In this document: positions 6,203 to 12,404 of the stretch, one piece after another | Position numbering within the stretch: position 1 is the stretch's first letter | Layout of the letters: the number at the start of each line of letters is the position of its first letter | Origin: an uncultured Clostridia bacterium | GTDB taxonomy: Bacteria > Bacillota > Clostridia > Christensenellales > UBA3700 | NCBI GenBank assembly: GCA_947176975.1 | Contig: CAMWSW010000009.1 | Span: 1-12,436 of the forward strand | DNA length: 12,436 nt | Direction: 5' to 3' | Translations under genes and position numbers: made by a program | The notes under the pieces: model-generated | Database searches by the model: none | The model's input: the letters and a program-made list of their open reading frames with translations, nothing else | Told to the model about the DNA's origin: nothing

Positions 6203-7060
6203 TTATTTACTTTCGCAAAGGCTTTTCAATACCTCGCCTATATCTTGGTTGATACAAATCGACCTGCTCTCTATTTGCGGTGGGCAAATCGCCTCTCCGT
6301 AGTTTATGCAAGCGTAAGTAGCCTGCGGATTTGCGTTGGTAAGTCTCCAAAATGGATATTTGATAATCGCGGGAGTGTTACCGCCCACGCCAAGCTCAAG
6401 ATACAAAATGCGCTTATCCCTGTTTTCTTTTATAAAACTTTCGTATCGCTCGCAAGCTAAATGCCAACCGCTGTCCTCAACGAATTTGTCGTCGCAACGC
6501 AAGTTGGTAGTCATGGGCTTACCGCATTTGGGACAATGCGGAATTAGCGCAGTGGGTATCTTCATATCCTTCTGCTCTTTTACCATACGGCGGATAAGTG
6601 CTTCGTTGTCATAAGTTTCGTCATGGCAAGGCTGGGAGCATTGAAAAAGTCCGTAGTCACCTTGCGTATAGAAAAGTTTTTGTTTATCAAATCCCGCTCT
6701 TTGAAAGCAATGATCTACGTTGGTGGTAATGACAAAATAATTTTTGTCTTTGACAAGTTCGTGCAAATCTTCATAGACTGGCTTGGGCGAATTCGTATAT
6801 CTGTTGACGTAAATATTTCTTGACCAATACGCCCAATACTCTTCGGGAGTAGAATACGGATAGAATCCGCCCGAATACATATCGTGGAAACCGTACTTGT
6901 CCTCAAAATCGCCGAAGTTGTCTTGGAATCGCTTACCCGAATAAACAAATCCCGCAGACGTAGAAAGCCCTGCGCCCGCGCCTATTACTATAGCCTCTGC
7001 GTTGTCAAGCGCGCTTTTGAGCTTATCTATTTGCGCCGAGTAATCTTGCGTAGATTTCAT
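6203..7060 (-). CDS. Class M sirtuin (SirTM-type), predicted protein ADP-ribosyltransferase
   Basis: This 285-residue Sir2-fold protein has GAGAGLSTSAG (27-37, NAD-binding), TTNVDHCFQRAG (112-123) and GVGGNTP (224-230). A zinc ribbon is formed by C141, C145, C176 and C179. Where deacetylating sirtuins have their catalytic histidine (HG motif), this protein has TQGDYG with Q133. That is a hallmark of class M sirtuins, which transfer ADP-ribose from NAD to proteins instead of deacetylating them. In Staphylococcus and Streptococcus the known target is a lipoylated GcvH-like protein, and the partner is a macrodomain hydrolase, which here is the overlapping upstream gene. ATG 7060 is preferred to 7066 because it lies 7 nt from AAGGAG, against 1 nt. 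It overlaps the macrodomain gene by 38 bp and is the last gene of the operon. The family assignment is firm; the substrate is unknown. Confidence 0.9.
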   Translation of the reverse strand: MKSTQDYSAQIDKLKSALDNAEAIVIGAGAGLSTSAGFVYSGKRFQDNFGDFEDKYGFHDMYSGGFYPYSTPEEYWAYWSRNIYVNRYTNSPKPVYEDLHELVKDKNYFVITTNVDHCFQRAGFDKQKLFYTQGDYGLFQCSQPCHDETYDNEALIRRMVKEQKDMKIPTALIPHCPKCGKPMTTNLRCDDKFVEDSGWHLACERYESFIKENRDKRILYLELGVGGNTPAIIKYPFWRLTNANPQATYACINYGEAICPPQIESRSICINQDIGEVLKSLCESK

Positions 7061-7787
7061 AATCATACTCCTTGAACACGTTGAAAATCACTTTGATATC
7101 GCTTGCCGTCTTTTCCTTGTAGTCACAGACGGGCTTGATTGCAATCTCCGCCGCCCTCTCGCCCGGAAAAGCAAACTCACCCGTAGATATACAGCAAAAG
7201 GCTATGCTTTGCAAATTATTTTCCCTGGCAAGCGTAAGACAGGAATTATAACAACTTGCAAGTTGCTCTTCGTGCCTTTGGGTAAGCTCTCCGCGGACGA
7301 TAGGTCCGACTGTATGCAAAACGTATTTGCAAGGCAAATTGTACGCCTTGGTGATTTTGGCGCTGCCCGTCGGCTCTTCATGCCCTTGATTCTTCATAAT
7401 CTCGGCGCACTCCAAACGCAACTGCATTCCCGCAAAAGTGTGGATTGCATTGTCTATACAGCCGTGATTGGGACAAAAACATCCCAGCATCTGCGAATTT
7501 GCCGCATTGACTATCCCGTCACATTTGAGCGTAGTAATATCCCCTTTCCAAAGATATATCCCGTCGGCAATGGGCTCAAGGTCGGCAACGTCCGTCACGC
7601 CTTTTTGTCTCAACTCCTCTTGCAGATATTCGTCTTGAATTTGCAACAATTCTTTACTAACAGCCTTAGGCATACGAACGTTGACGAGCGCACGGAATAA
7701 CTTGCGCTTTTCACTATCTTTAAAAATAGGCGCTTTCTTGCCGCACTCGGCGTAAAGCATTTCAATTAACAAGTCTAACTTTTCCAT
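7023..7787 (-). CDS. Zinc-dependent macrodomain protein-ADP-ribose hydrolase
   Basis: This 254-residue protein has a helical N-terminal part (1-70) and a macrodomain (about 72-254). Key motifs are GDITTLKCDGIVNAANSQML (82-101, ADP-ribose binding), the zinc site GCFCPNHGCIDNAIH with C103, H108 and C110, HTVGPIV (158-164), and the phosphate loop STGEFAFPGERAAEIA (201-216). This is the zinc-macrodomain type that removes ADP-ribose put on by class M sirtuins. Its position directly before, and overlapping, the sirtuin gene is the classic eraser/writer pair. ATG 7787 lies 4 nt after the nitroreductase stop with only a weak ribosome binding site, so translation is probably coupled to that gene. Confidence 0.92.
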   Translation of the reverse strand: MEKLDLLIEMLYAECGKKAPIFKDSEKRKLFRALVNVRMPKAVSKELLQIQDEYLQEELRQKGVTDVADLEPIADGIYLWKGDITTLKCDGIVNAANSQMLGCFCPNHGCIDNAIHTFAGMQLRLECAEIMKNQGHEEPTGSAKITKAYNLPCKYVLHTVGPIVRGELTQRHEEQLASCYNSCLTLARENNLQSIAFCCISTGEFAFPGERAAEIAIKPVCDYKEKTASDIKVIFNVFKEYDYEIYARLLGANR

Positions 7788-7791
7788 AACT

Positions 7792-8370
7792 TTATTCTAC
7801 AATTTTGCATCTATTAATGTCAATAGGTTTTGCGTGCGGTTGTTCGCCGTCTATATAACCCAAAATCACAAAACAACGCGCGATATAGTTATCGGGTACG
7901 CCCCAATCTTTCAAAAGAGCAATGCCGTAATCATTATCAAACGTCTCTTCGCCACGCGCGATTATGCAAGACGATATACCAAGTTCGGTTGCTTGCAAGA
8001 CCATATTCTCGGCGGCGCAAAACGCGTCGGGAATACTGTATAAAAAGTTTTTTTGCGCAAACACAATACATACGGACGGCGCGCCGTAAAATCCGCTTTT
8101 GATATTGGGATTGTCGATTATGCTCGGCTGTTCCTTTGACACGTAAGAGCCTTCGAGACGTCCTCTGTCAAAACGCGCAAGATTGAGCTTGCCTATGACT
8201 TCCGTAAGTTCTTTGTTATGAATACCCAAGATAACCGTTCCCTGTCTGCCGCCTGCGTTGGGAGCGCACAAGCCTGCTTCGATTATCTTTTCCAAATGCT
8301 CTTTGGGTATTTGTTCATCCGTATATTTGCGGATAGAACGACGTTTTTTGATAATATCCAAAAGTTCCAT
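7792..8370 (-). CDS. Nitroreductase family FMN oxidoreductase
   Basis: This 192-residue protein has the family hallmarks. These are the FMN-phosphate contacts near the N-terminus (KKRRSIRKYTDEQI, with R10, R11, S12 and R14), LCAPNAGGRQ (34-43), PSIIDNPNI, and the segment AAENMVLQATELGISSC (119-135) that packs on the flavin. Such enzymes use NAD(P)H to reduce nitro groups, quinones or other electrophiles. Some act in RiPP maturation as FMN dehydrogenases, but nothing here proves that role. It starts at ATG 8370, 7 nt after AAGGAG, which overlaps the stop of the upstream gene. Its place between the ferredoxin fusion and the macrodomain, under a probable HxlR regulator, fits a redox or electrophile response. 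Confidence 0.88.
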   Translation of the reverse strand: MELLDIIKKRRSIRKYTDEQIPKEHLEKIIEAGLCAPNAGGRQGTVILGIHNKELTEVIGKLNLARFDRGRLEGSYVSKEQPSIIDNPNIKSGFYGAPSVCIVFAQKNFLYSIPDAFCAAENMVLQATELGISSCIIARGEETFDNDYGIALLKDWGVPDNYIARCFVILGYIDGEQPHAKPIDINRCKIVE

Positions 8371-8381
8371 AACGATACTCC

Positions 8382-8993
8382 TTATAAACGTTTGATTGCC
8401 TTAACCGGACAATTCTCATAACAATTACCGCAATGCAAACAATGGTTGTGATTTATTCGATACGGCGCGCCATTTTCTATACAACTTTGAGGGCATACTT
8501 TTGCGCATTTGCCGCAGCCAATACATTTGTCGGTAATGATATACCCTTTTTTCTTTATTGTTCCCTTTCCTATCGTATAAGTTTCTCTGAATATGGGGTG
8601 TACGCCGAGATTAAAATATTCGATATCTGCGTCCTTAACTTCAAATATTATGCCAACATAGCGAGTATCGCCGGGATATACGTTAGAAAGATAAGGTTGT
8701 TCTTCAAAAATTTTGTCAATGCATTCGCGCTGTCTGCTTTCTTCGACGGGTAATGCATACCCCGAAAGCCTTATCATTTCGTTGTATTTTGTATACGCCA
8801 ACGTTTGAATACGGCTATCGCGTTGCAATTGTTTTGTCAATTCTTTGCCTCTAGCTGTGAAAAAGTAGAAAGAATTTTCATCGTAGTGAACTGCGCTTAT
8901 ATTGCGGACTTGAGGCGCTCCGTTTTCGTCAACGGTGGCAAAAGCAAGCACCCCGACATAATACATTTTCTTCAAACAAGTTTGTGCATCCAT
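8382..8993 (-). CDS. FMN-binding split-barrel (PNPOx-like) protein fused to a 2[4Fe-4S] ferredoxin
   Basis: Residues 1-145 form a pyridoxamine-phosphate-oxidase-like split barrel (GVLAFATVDENGAPQVRNIS, FYFFTARGKE, then YVGIIFEVKDADIEYFNLG). Residues 150-203 are a bacterial ferredoxin with two cluster motifs: C157/C160/C163/C167 (CIGCGKCAKVCP) and C185/C188/C191/C195 (CLHCGNCYENCP). Proteins of this build are common in anaerobes and probably pass electrons between flavin and iron-sulfur partners. In this operon it could supply electrons to the radical SAM enzyme 3 bp upstream, or work with the nitroreductase 11 bp downstream; both are inference. ATG 8993 follows GGAAGGAG by about 9 nt. The exact substrate is unknown. 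Confidence 0.88.
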   Translation of the reverse strand: MDAQTCLKKMYYVGVLAFATVDENGAPQVRNISAVHYDENSFYFFTARGKELTKQLQRDSRIQTLAYTKYNEMIRLSGYALPVEESRQRECIDKIFEEQPYLSNVYPGDTRYVGIIFEVKDADIEYFNLGVHPIFRETYTIGKGTIKKKGYIITDKCIGCGKCAKVCPQSCIENGAPYRINHNHCLHCGNCYENCPVKAIKRL

Positions 8994-8996
8994 ATA

Positions 8997-10022
8997 TTAA
9001 ATCTCCTTCCAACATTGCGGGTCGGCATCGTACATATTGTGCGTATAACCGTACGTAACCGACGGACAACCTCTGCATACTCCTTTGAGTTCGCATTTGT
9101 TGCATTTTGTGAATTTATCGTACTGACGGTATGCGTTCATGTTATCGCTAATCCAAACGTCGTATAAATTGCTTTGGTTTATATTTCCTACCCTACTTTC
9201 CATACGACGACAAGCGTATATATCGCCATTCGGCAATATCGTTATATGATTTCTACCGCAGTTGCAACCGTCTGTTATGCAGTCGCAATCGGGCAATTTC
9301 AGCAAGCCTTTTTCATATAAGAACAAGCTCCACAAATGGTCTTTCAACTGAAACGTCGTTTTTGAATTCTTATGCTGTTCGTACTTATTCCAACAGGCTT
9401 GCAAAAATTCTCTATATTCAAGGGGTGAAATATGAATATCTTTATCGTACGCTTTATCAGTACTTGTAGGACAGTATCTTCCTACGGCGAATACGTCGAC
9501 TCCGAGTTCGTCCACAAGGTCTATAAGTTGTGGGATTTCGCTCATATTCGTCCTTGATACCGTACTCATGACGGCGCACCACATTCCCGAACGCTTAATT
9601 GTTTTTATTGCTTCAAGCGTGGTTTTGAATGAGCCTTCTTTGCGGAACGTATCGTGCGTTTGCTCCAGCCCGTCCAAAGACAGTTGATATTTCACGCAAC
9701 CGCAGTCTTTCATACGTTTGCAAACTTCGTCCGTCAAATGGAACGGATTGCCCATAATACAAAAGCGCGTTTCGTCTGCCTTAAACGTCTCTAGAAGTTC
9801 CCAAAAATTAGGGTGCAATATCGGGTCTCCGCCAGTCAAATATATATAAGGCGTTCTTTCCAAACGAGAGCATAACTCTTTGATTTGAGCGTACGTTCTT
9901 TTCAATTCGGCAATCGGCGTCGTTATCAGACAAGGATGCCCTTCCGAAAAAATATAACAATGCTTGCACCGTTGGTCACAAACGTCGGTAATATGCCATT
10001 GTATCGCAAAATAAGGTTTCAT
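8997..10022 (-). CDS. Radical SAM/SPASM enzyme of the ACGX-repeat peptide system
   Basis: This 341-residue protein starts with the radical SAM cluster motif CDQRCKHC (C15, C19, C22). It continues with the SAM-binding YLTGGDPILHP, then QLSLDGLEQTHDTFRKEGSF and a C-terminal SPASM region. The latter contains DCDCITDGCNCGRNHITI, LPNGDIYACRR, CNKCELKGVCRGC and a late C, enough cysteines for two auxiliary [4Fe-4S] clusters. SPASM enzymes modify ribosomal peptides, often making thioether or carbon-carbon links at cysteine or other side chains. The adjacent 43-residue peptide made of ACGX repeats identifies this as the ACGX-system enzyme (TIGR04340-like, from memory). ATG 10022 is preceded by GGGAGGG only 3-4 nt away, a rather close spacing. 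The reaction on the peptide has not been deduced. Confidence 0.9.
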   Translation of the reverse strand: MKPYFAIQWHITDVCDQRCKHCYIFSEGHPCLITTPIAELKRTYAQIKELCSRLERTPYIYLTGGDPILHPNFWELLETFKADETRFCIMGNPFHLTDEVCKRMKDCGCVKYQLSLDGLEQTHDTFRKEGSFKTTLEAIKTIKRSGMWCAVMSTVSRTNMSEIPQLIDLVDELGVDVFAVGRYCPTSTDKAYDKDIHISPLEYREFLQACWNKYEQHKNSKTTFQLKDHLWSLFLYEKGLLKLPDCDCITDGCNCGRNHITILPNGDIYACRRMESRVGNINQSNLYDVWISDNMNAYRQYDKFTKCNKCELKGVCRGCPSVTYGYTHNMYDADPQCWKEI

Positions 10023-10048
10023 ATTCCCTCCCGATTATTTCAAAATAC

Positions 10049-10099
10049 GGCCTCCGCAATTTCTTACGGAAGCCATACCTTTCGGATTATTTATCCGAA
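10049..10099 (-). terminator. Two hairpins between the peptide gene and the radical SAM gene
   Basis: Hairpin 1 (10081-10099) pairs TTCGGAT with ATCCGAA around a 5-nt loop and includes the peptide stop codon. Hairpin 2 (10049-10074) pairs GGCTTCCG with CGGAGGCC, with one G-U pair and a 10-nt loop. It is followed on the minus strand by GTATTTTG, a poor U-tract. Together they suggest a leaky terminator or an mRNA stabiliser, which would allow much more peptide than enzyme to be made. Function is inferred. Confidence 0.5.
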
Positions 10100-10218
10100 G
10101 TTCCGCAAGCAGGTGCGGGGTCTTTTGCTCCACAAGCGGGAGCCGGGTCTTTCGCACCACAAGCAGGCGCCGGATCTTTTGTTCCGCAAGCCGAACTAAC
10201 AAATTGATTTGCCGTCAT
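10087..10218 (-). CDS. ACGX-repeat precursor peptide (43 residues)
   Basis: The sequence begins MTANQFVSS and then repeats a nine-residue unit, ACG(T/A)KDPAP, three times. It ends with a fourth ACGT and SDK. Cysteines fall at residues 11, 20, 29 and 38, exactly nine apart. This matches, from memory, the ACGX-repeat peptides that accompany a dedicated radical SAM/SPASM enzyme (TIGR04340/TIGR04341), and that enzyme is the next gene. AAGGAGGT lies 9 nt before ATG 10218, a near-perfect ribosome binding site suited to high expression. There is no signal peptide and no obvious leader cleavage site (no GG), so whether the product is cut, exported or kept in the cell is unknown. It heads the six-gene operon. 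Confidence 0.9.
   Translation of the reverse strand: MTANQFVSSACGTKDPAPACGAKDPAPACGAKDPAPACGTSDK
10099..10191 (-). repeat. 27-bp tandem coding repeats of the ACGX peptide
   Basis: Units at 10165-10191, 10138-10164 and 10111-10137 encode ACGxKDPAP, with a partial unit ACGT at 10099-10110. The units differ at synonymous positions (for example GCT-TGC versus GCT-TGT, and GAT versus GAC). The protein repeat is therefore conserved more than the DNA, which argues for selection on the peptide. Confidence 0.9.
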
Positions 10219-10239
10219 AACTATGTACCTCCTTACAGA

Positions 10240-10324
10240 TTATCAACCTTGACGATTGATAACAAAATAATAGCATAATAAAGACATTACGTCCCAAACG
10301 TAATAAAACTATTACTAGGTAATA
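10240..10324. promoter_or_regulatory. Divergent control region: three perfect inverted repeats and the ACGX operon promoter
   Basis: Inverted repeat A (10240-10262) has arms TTATCAA and TTGATAA around 9 nt. Repeat B (10286-10304) is ATTACGTCCCAAACGTAAT. Repeat C (10310-10324) is TATTACTAGGTAATA. B and C share the half-sites ATTAC and GTAAT, and their centres are 22 bp apart, about two helical turns. The likely operon promoter on the minus strand is the extended -10 TGCTATTAT (10267-10275) with TTGGGA (10292-10297) as a weak -35. Repeat B covers that -35 and repeat A covers the predicted start near 10260. These are good candidate operators for the neighbouring HxlR protein. Confidence 0.55.
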
Positions 10325-10358
10325 AAAAGGTAACCATAGAGCCCAACGGCATTATTTG

Positions 10359-10388
10359 TTTACAACGCTCTCTTACTTATGCTATACT
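10359..10388 (+). promoter_or_regulatory. Promoter of the HxlR-family regulator gene
   Basis: TTTACA (10359-10364), an 18-bp spacer, and TATACT (10383-10388) with TGC before it (extended -10) form a plausible sigma-A promoter. AAAGGAG begins about 9 nt after the -10 box, so the leader is short. Confidence 0.55.
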
Positions 10389-10416
10389 TAATGAAAAAAA
10401 GGAGTTATTGCCAATT

Positions 10417-10740
10417 ATGCTGACCAAAGACGAACTACCCGAATGCCCGGTGGCTACGACCGTGCAACTCATAGGCAACAAATGGAAGTTGCTTATTATA
10501 CGCAATCTGTTGACGGGACCGCAAAGATTTACGGAAATTATAAAGACTATACCCGGGATTAGTAAAAAGGTACTGACGGATAACCTCCGCGCGCTCGAAG
10601 GCGACGGACTCGTCGAAAGAGAGATTTTTGCCGAAGTACCGCCCAAAGTGGTATACTCTTTGAGCCAACTCGGCAAAACCTTGCAACCCATACTCGACGC
10701 TATGCGCGATTGGGGAATCGATTATAAAAACAATCTGTAA
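10417..10740 (+). CDS. HxlR-family winged-helix transcriptional regulator
   Basis: This 107-residue protein has the HxlR pattern: CPVATTVQLIGNKWKLLIIR (10-29), then LLTGPQRFTEIIKTIPGISK, KVLTDNLRALEGDGLVERE, and YSLSQLGKTLQPILDAM. The N-terminal cysteine (C10 in ECPV) is the conserved redox-sensing position used by HypR and YodB-type members to detect electrophiles or disulfide stress. The gene is divergent from the ACGX operon, with inverted repeats between them, so it very probably controls that operon and itself. ATG 10417 is chosen, though it lies 12 nt from AAAGGAG. A TTG at 10408 is only 3 nt away and would add MPI. It converges on the DUF4091 gene with a 3-bp gap and no visible terminator. 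Confidence 0.88.
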   Translation: MLTKDELPECPVATTVQLIGNKWKLLIIRNLLTGPQRFTEIIKTIPGISKKVLTDNLRALEGDGLVEREIFAEVPPKVVYSLSQLGKTLQPILDAMRDWGIDYKNNL

Positions 10741-10743
10741 TTT

Positions 10744-12372
10744 TTAATTTTTCAACGCTTGCTTAATTGCGTCGTTGACTTTCTCACGCACTTCCAACTG
10801 CCATTCGTCGCTATGCGGATATTCTGCGAAAGTAAGAGGCTTGTCAATACCCTGCTCCAAAATCTCCAGAGTTTTTTCTCTGCCAAGCAAGCTCTCGGCA
10901 AGTTGCAAAGCGCGCATATCCTGCAAAGCGTCATAGAATACTCTCAATCTCAATGAAATCAACGGCTTTCCGTCAGTGCCAGGATAGACGACGTAGGAAT
11001 CGCCCGACGGGAACTGCCCGCCTGCGGCAGTCTCTTGGTATGGGTCTACTTCGCCTACCGAAAGACGCTTGTACCAAAAATTATAGCCCCAATGCAAAAA
11101 TCCTTTGACGTCGTACTTATACAGCTGACAGCCGAGTATCCTGTTGCGTTGAGACGGCATAGAGAAAAATCTGTTGGCTACTCTGTCCACTTGCGCGGAA
11201 CAATAGTACGTCCAAAGTTCTTTTACGTTGCCAATATACGCGCTAATATGGTCGGTGGCAGGTATAGGCAATTCAACCAATCCTTTTTGATAAAACTTGT
11301 ATTCGCTGAGCGCGTCTATTATTTTGAAATCACCGAAAAGCTCTTTGACAATTTCGCTTGCCTTGCGATACTGACGAATTACGCCTGCAAAAGGCTCGTC
11401 TGATACGTGGAAGAATACTTTGTCAGCAACGCCCTTTTGACGCAAATACTCTTTTAGCTTGGGAGCAAGCGCAGTGAGAAATGCTTTATACTGCTTGCCC
11501 GCTCCTTTGGTATTCCAACCGAAAATCTTCTTTTCTTCACCGTCGACGGTAGCAACGATTTTGGGACATTTCTTTGCGCCCCATTGCGTGAAGAAGTGCG
11601 CCATCTCAAAATAATCTATTCCCACGCGGTGACACGTGTCAATCCACTTGTCAAGATTTGCAAAGTCAAAAGAATATTCTCCATTATTTACCGTCACTTT
11701 GATAAGCTGAACTGTCAATCTCTCCCCGCCCTTCTTGGTATCAAGCGGCGGCGTAAATATCGGAGTTAGTACGACGTTCATACCGTACTCGCGCGCCGTC
11801 TTGAGATAAGACTCAACTATCTCCCAATACCTGTCGGAAAAAACTTCGACTTTGTAATAAGTTGCCAGACAGTCGGAGTGAAACCAATTTGTATACAAAA
11901 GCGTTTGCTCGGGCAAGTCGCAATCAATTACGTCGACTGCAAATTCCGTTTTTTCTTGTTTGCCGTCGCATTTGAGAATGACCTCGATTTTTTGCTCTCC
12001 CGTCGGCAACGCGGGATTGGGATCGACCGACAGCCAAAGGCTCGTCCACTTGCCCGCCGTCAAACTCAATTCTCCCTCAAGCGGTCTCAATAACTCGGGA
12101 AACTTTCCCGTCTCTTTTCTCAAAGTGTAATCATCCTGTCCTTTGCCCACAGGCATTGACGAATAAAGTTCCTCGACGACGTACGCTTTGACTGCATCGC
12201 CAAAGGGCGAAACAATCTCCACCGCCAATTTGCAATCGCAATCGCTCGTCAACGCAATTTGCATTGACGCCTTTTCATTGCGGAAAATACTCAACTTTTC
12301 AAACGGTTTAGCTTGCGGCTCTTCGTCGGAAAAAACTTTGACAAGACTACTCAACGGCTTTATCTTCAACAT
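10744..12372 (-). CDS. DUF4091 domain-containing, glycoside-hydrolase-like protein
   Basis: This 542-residue protein has an N-terminal beta-sandwich-like part (1-155; for example EKASMQIALTS and KWTSLWLSVDPNPALPTGEQ). A TIM-barrel-like region follows (about 158-440; LLYTNWFHSDCLATYY, AREYGMNVVLTPIF, FFHVSDEP at 321-327, and GFLHWGYNFWY at 424-434). The DUF4091 C-terminal segment contains PSGDSYVVYPG and SLRLRVFYDALQDMRAL. Family members are found in carbohydrate-use clusters and resemble glycosidases. D325 or E326 in the HVSDEP strand is a candidate catalytic acid, but no activity can be assigned here. There is no signal peptide, so it is probably cytoplasmic and would act on imported glycans. 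GGAG lies 5 nt before ATG 12372. No sugar transporter is in the window. Confidence 0.85.
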   Translation of the reverse strand: MLKIKPLSSLVKVFSDEEPQAKPFEKLSIFRNEKASMQIALTSDCDCKLAVEIVSPFGDAVKAYVVEELYSSMPVGKGQDDYTLRKETGKFPELLRPLEGELSLTAGKWTSLWLSVDPNPALPTGEQKIEVILKCDGKQEKTEFAVDVIDCDLPEQTLLYTNWFHSDCLATYYKVEVFSDRYWEIVESYLKTAREYGMNVVLTPIFTPPLDTKKGGERLTVQLIKVTVNNGEYSFDFANLDKWIDTCHRVGIDYFEMAHFFTQWGAKKCPKIVATVDGEEKKIFGWNTKGAGKQYKAFLTALAPKLKEYLRQKGVADKVFFHVSDEPFAGVIRQYRKASEIVKELFGDFKIIDALSEYKFYQKGLVELPIPATDHISAYIGNVKELWTYYCSAQVDRVANRFFSMPSQRNRILGCQLYKYDVKGFLHWGYNFWYKRLSVGEVDPYQETAAGGQFPSGDSYVVYPGTDGKPLISLRLRVFYDALQDMRALQLAESLLGREKTLEILEQGIDKPLTFAEYPHSDEWQLEVREKVNDAIKQALKN

Positions 12373-12404
12373 AATAACTCCATATATTCAATTTTACATA
12401 ATTT

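Noticed and set aside
6203..7787. Sirtuin plus macrodomain considered as an anti-phage defence pair
   Set aside because: The proteins match the class M sirtuin and zinc macrodomain writer/eraser pair, not SIR2 defence effectors. No nuclease, STAND or phage-defence partner is present.
10099..10191. 27-bp repeats considered as a small CRISPR-like or satellite array
   Set aside because: The repeats are back to back with no spacers, keep an open frame, and vary mainly at synonymous sites. They are coding repeats of the ACGX peptide.
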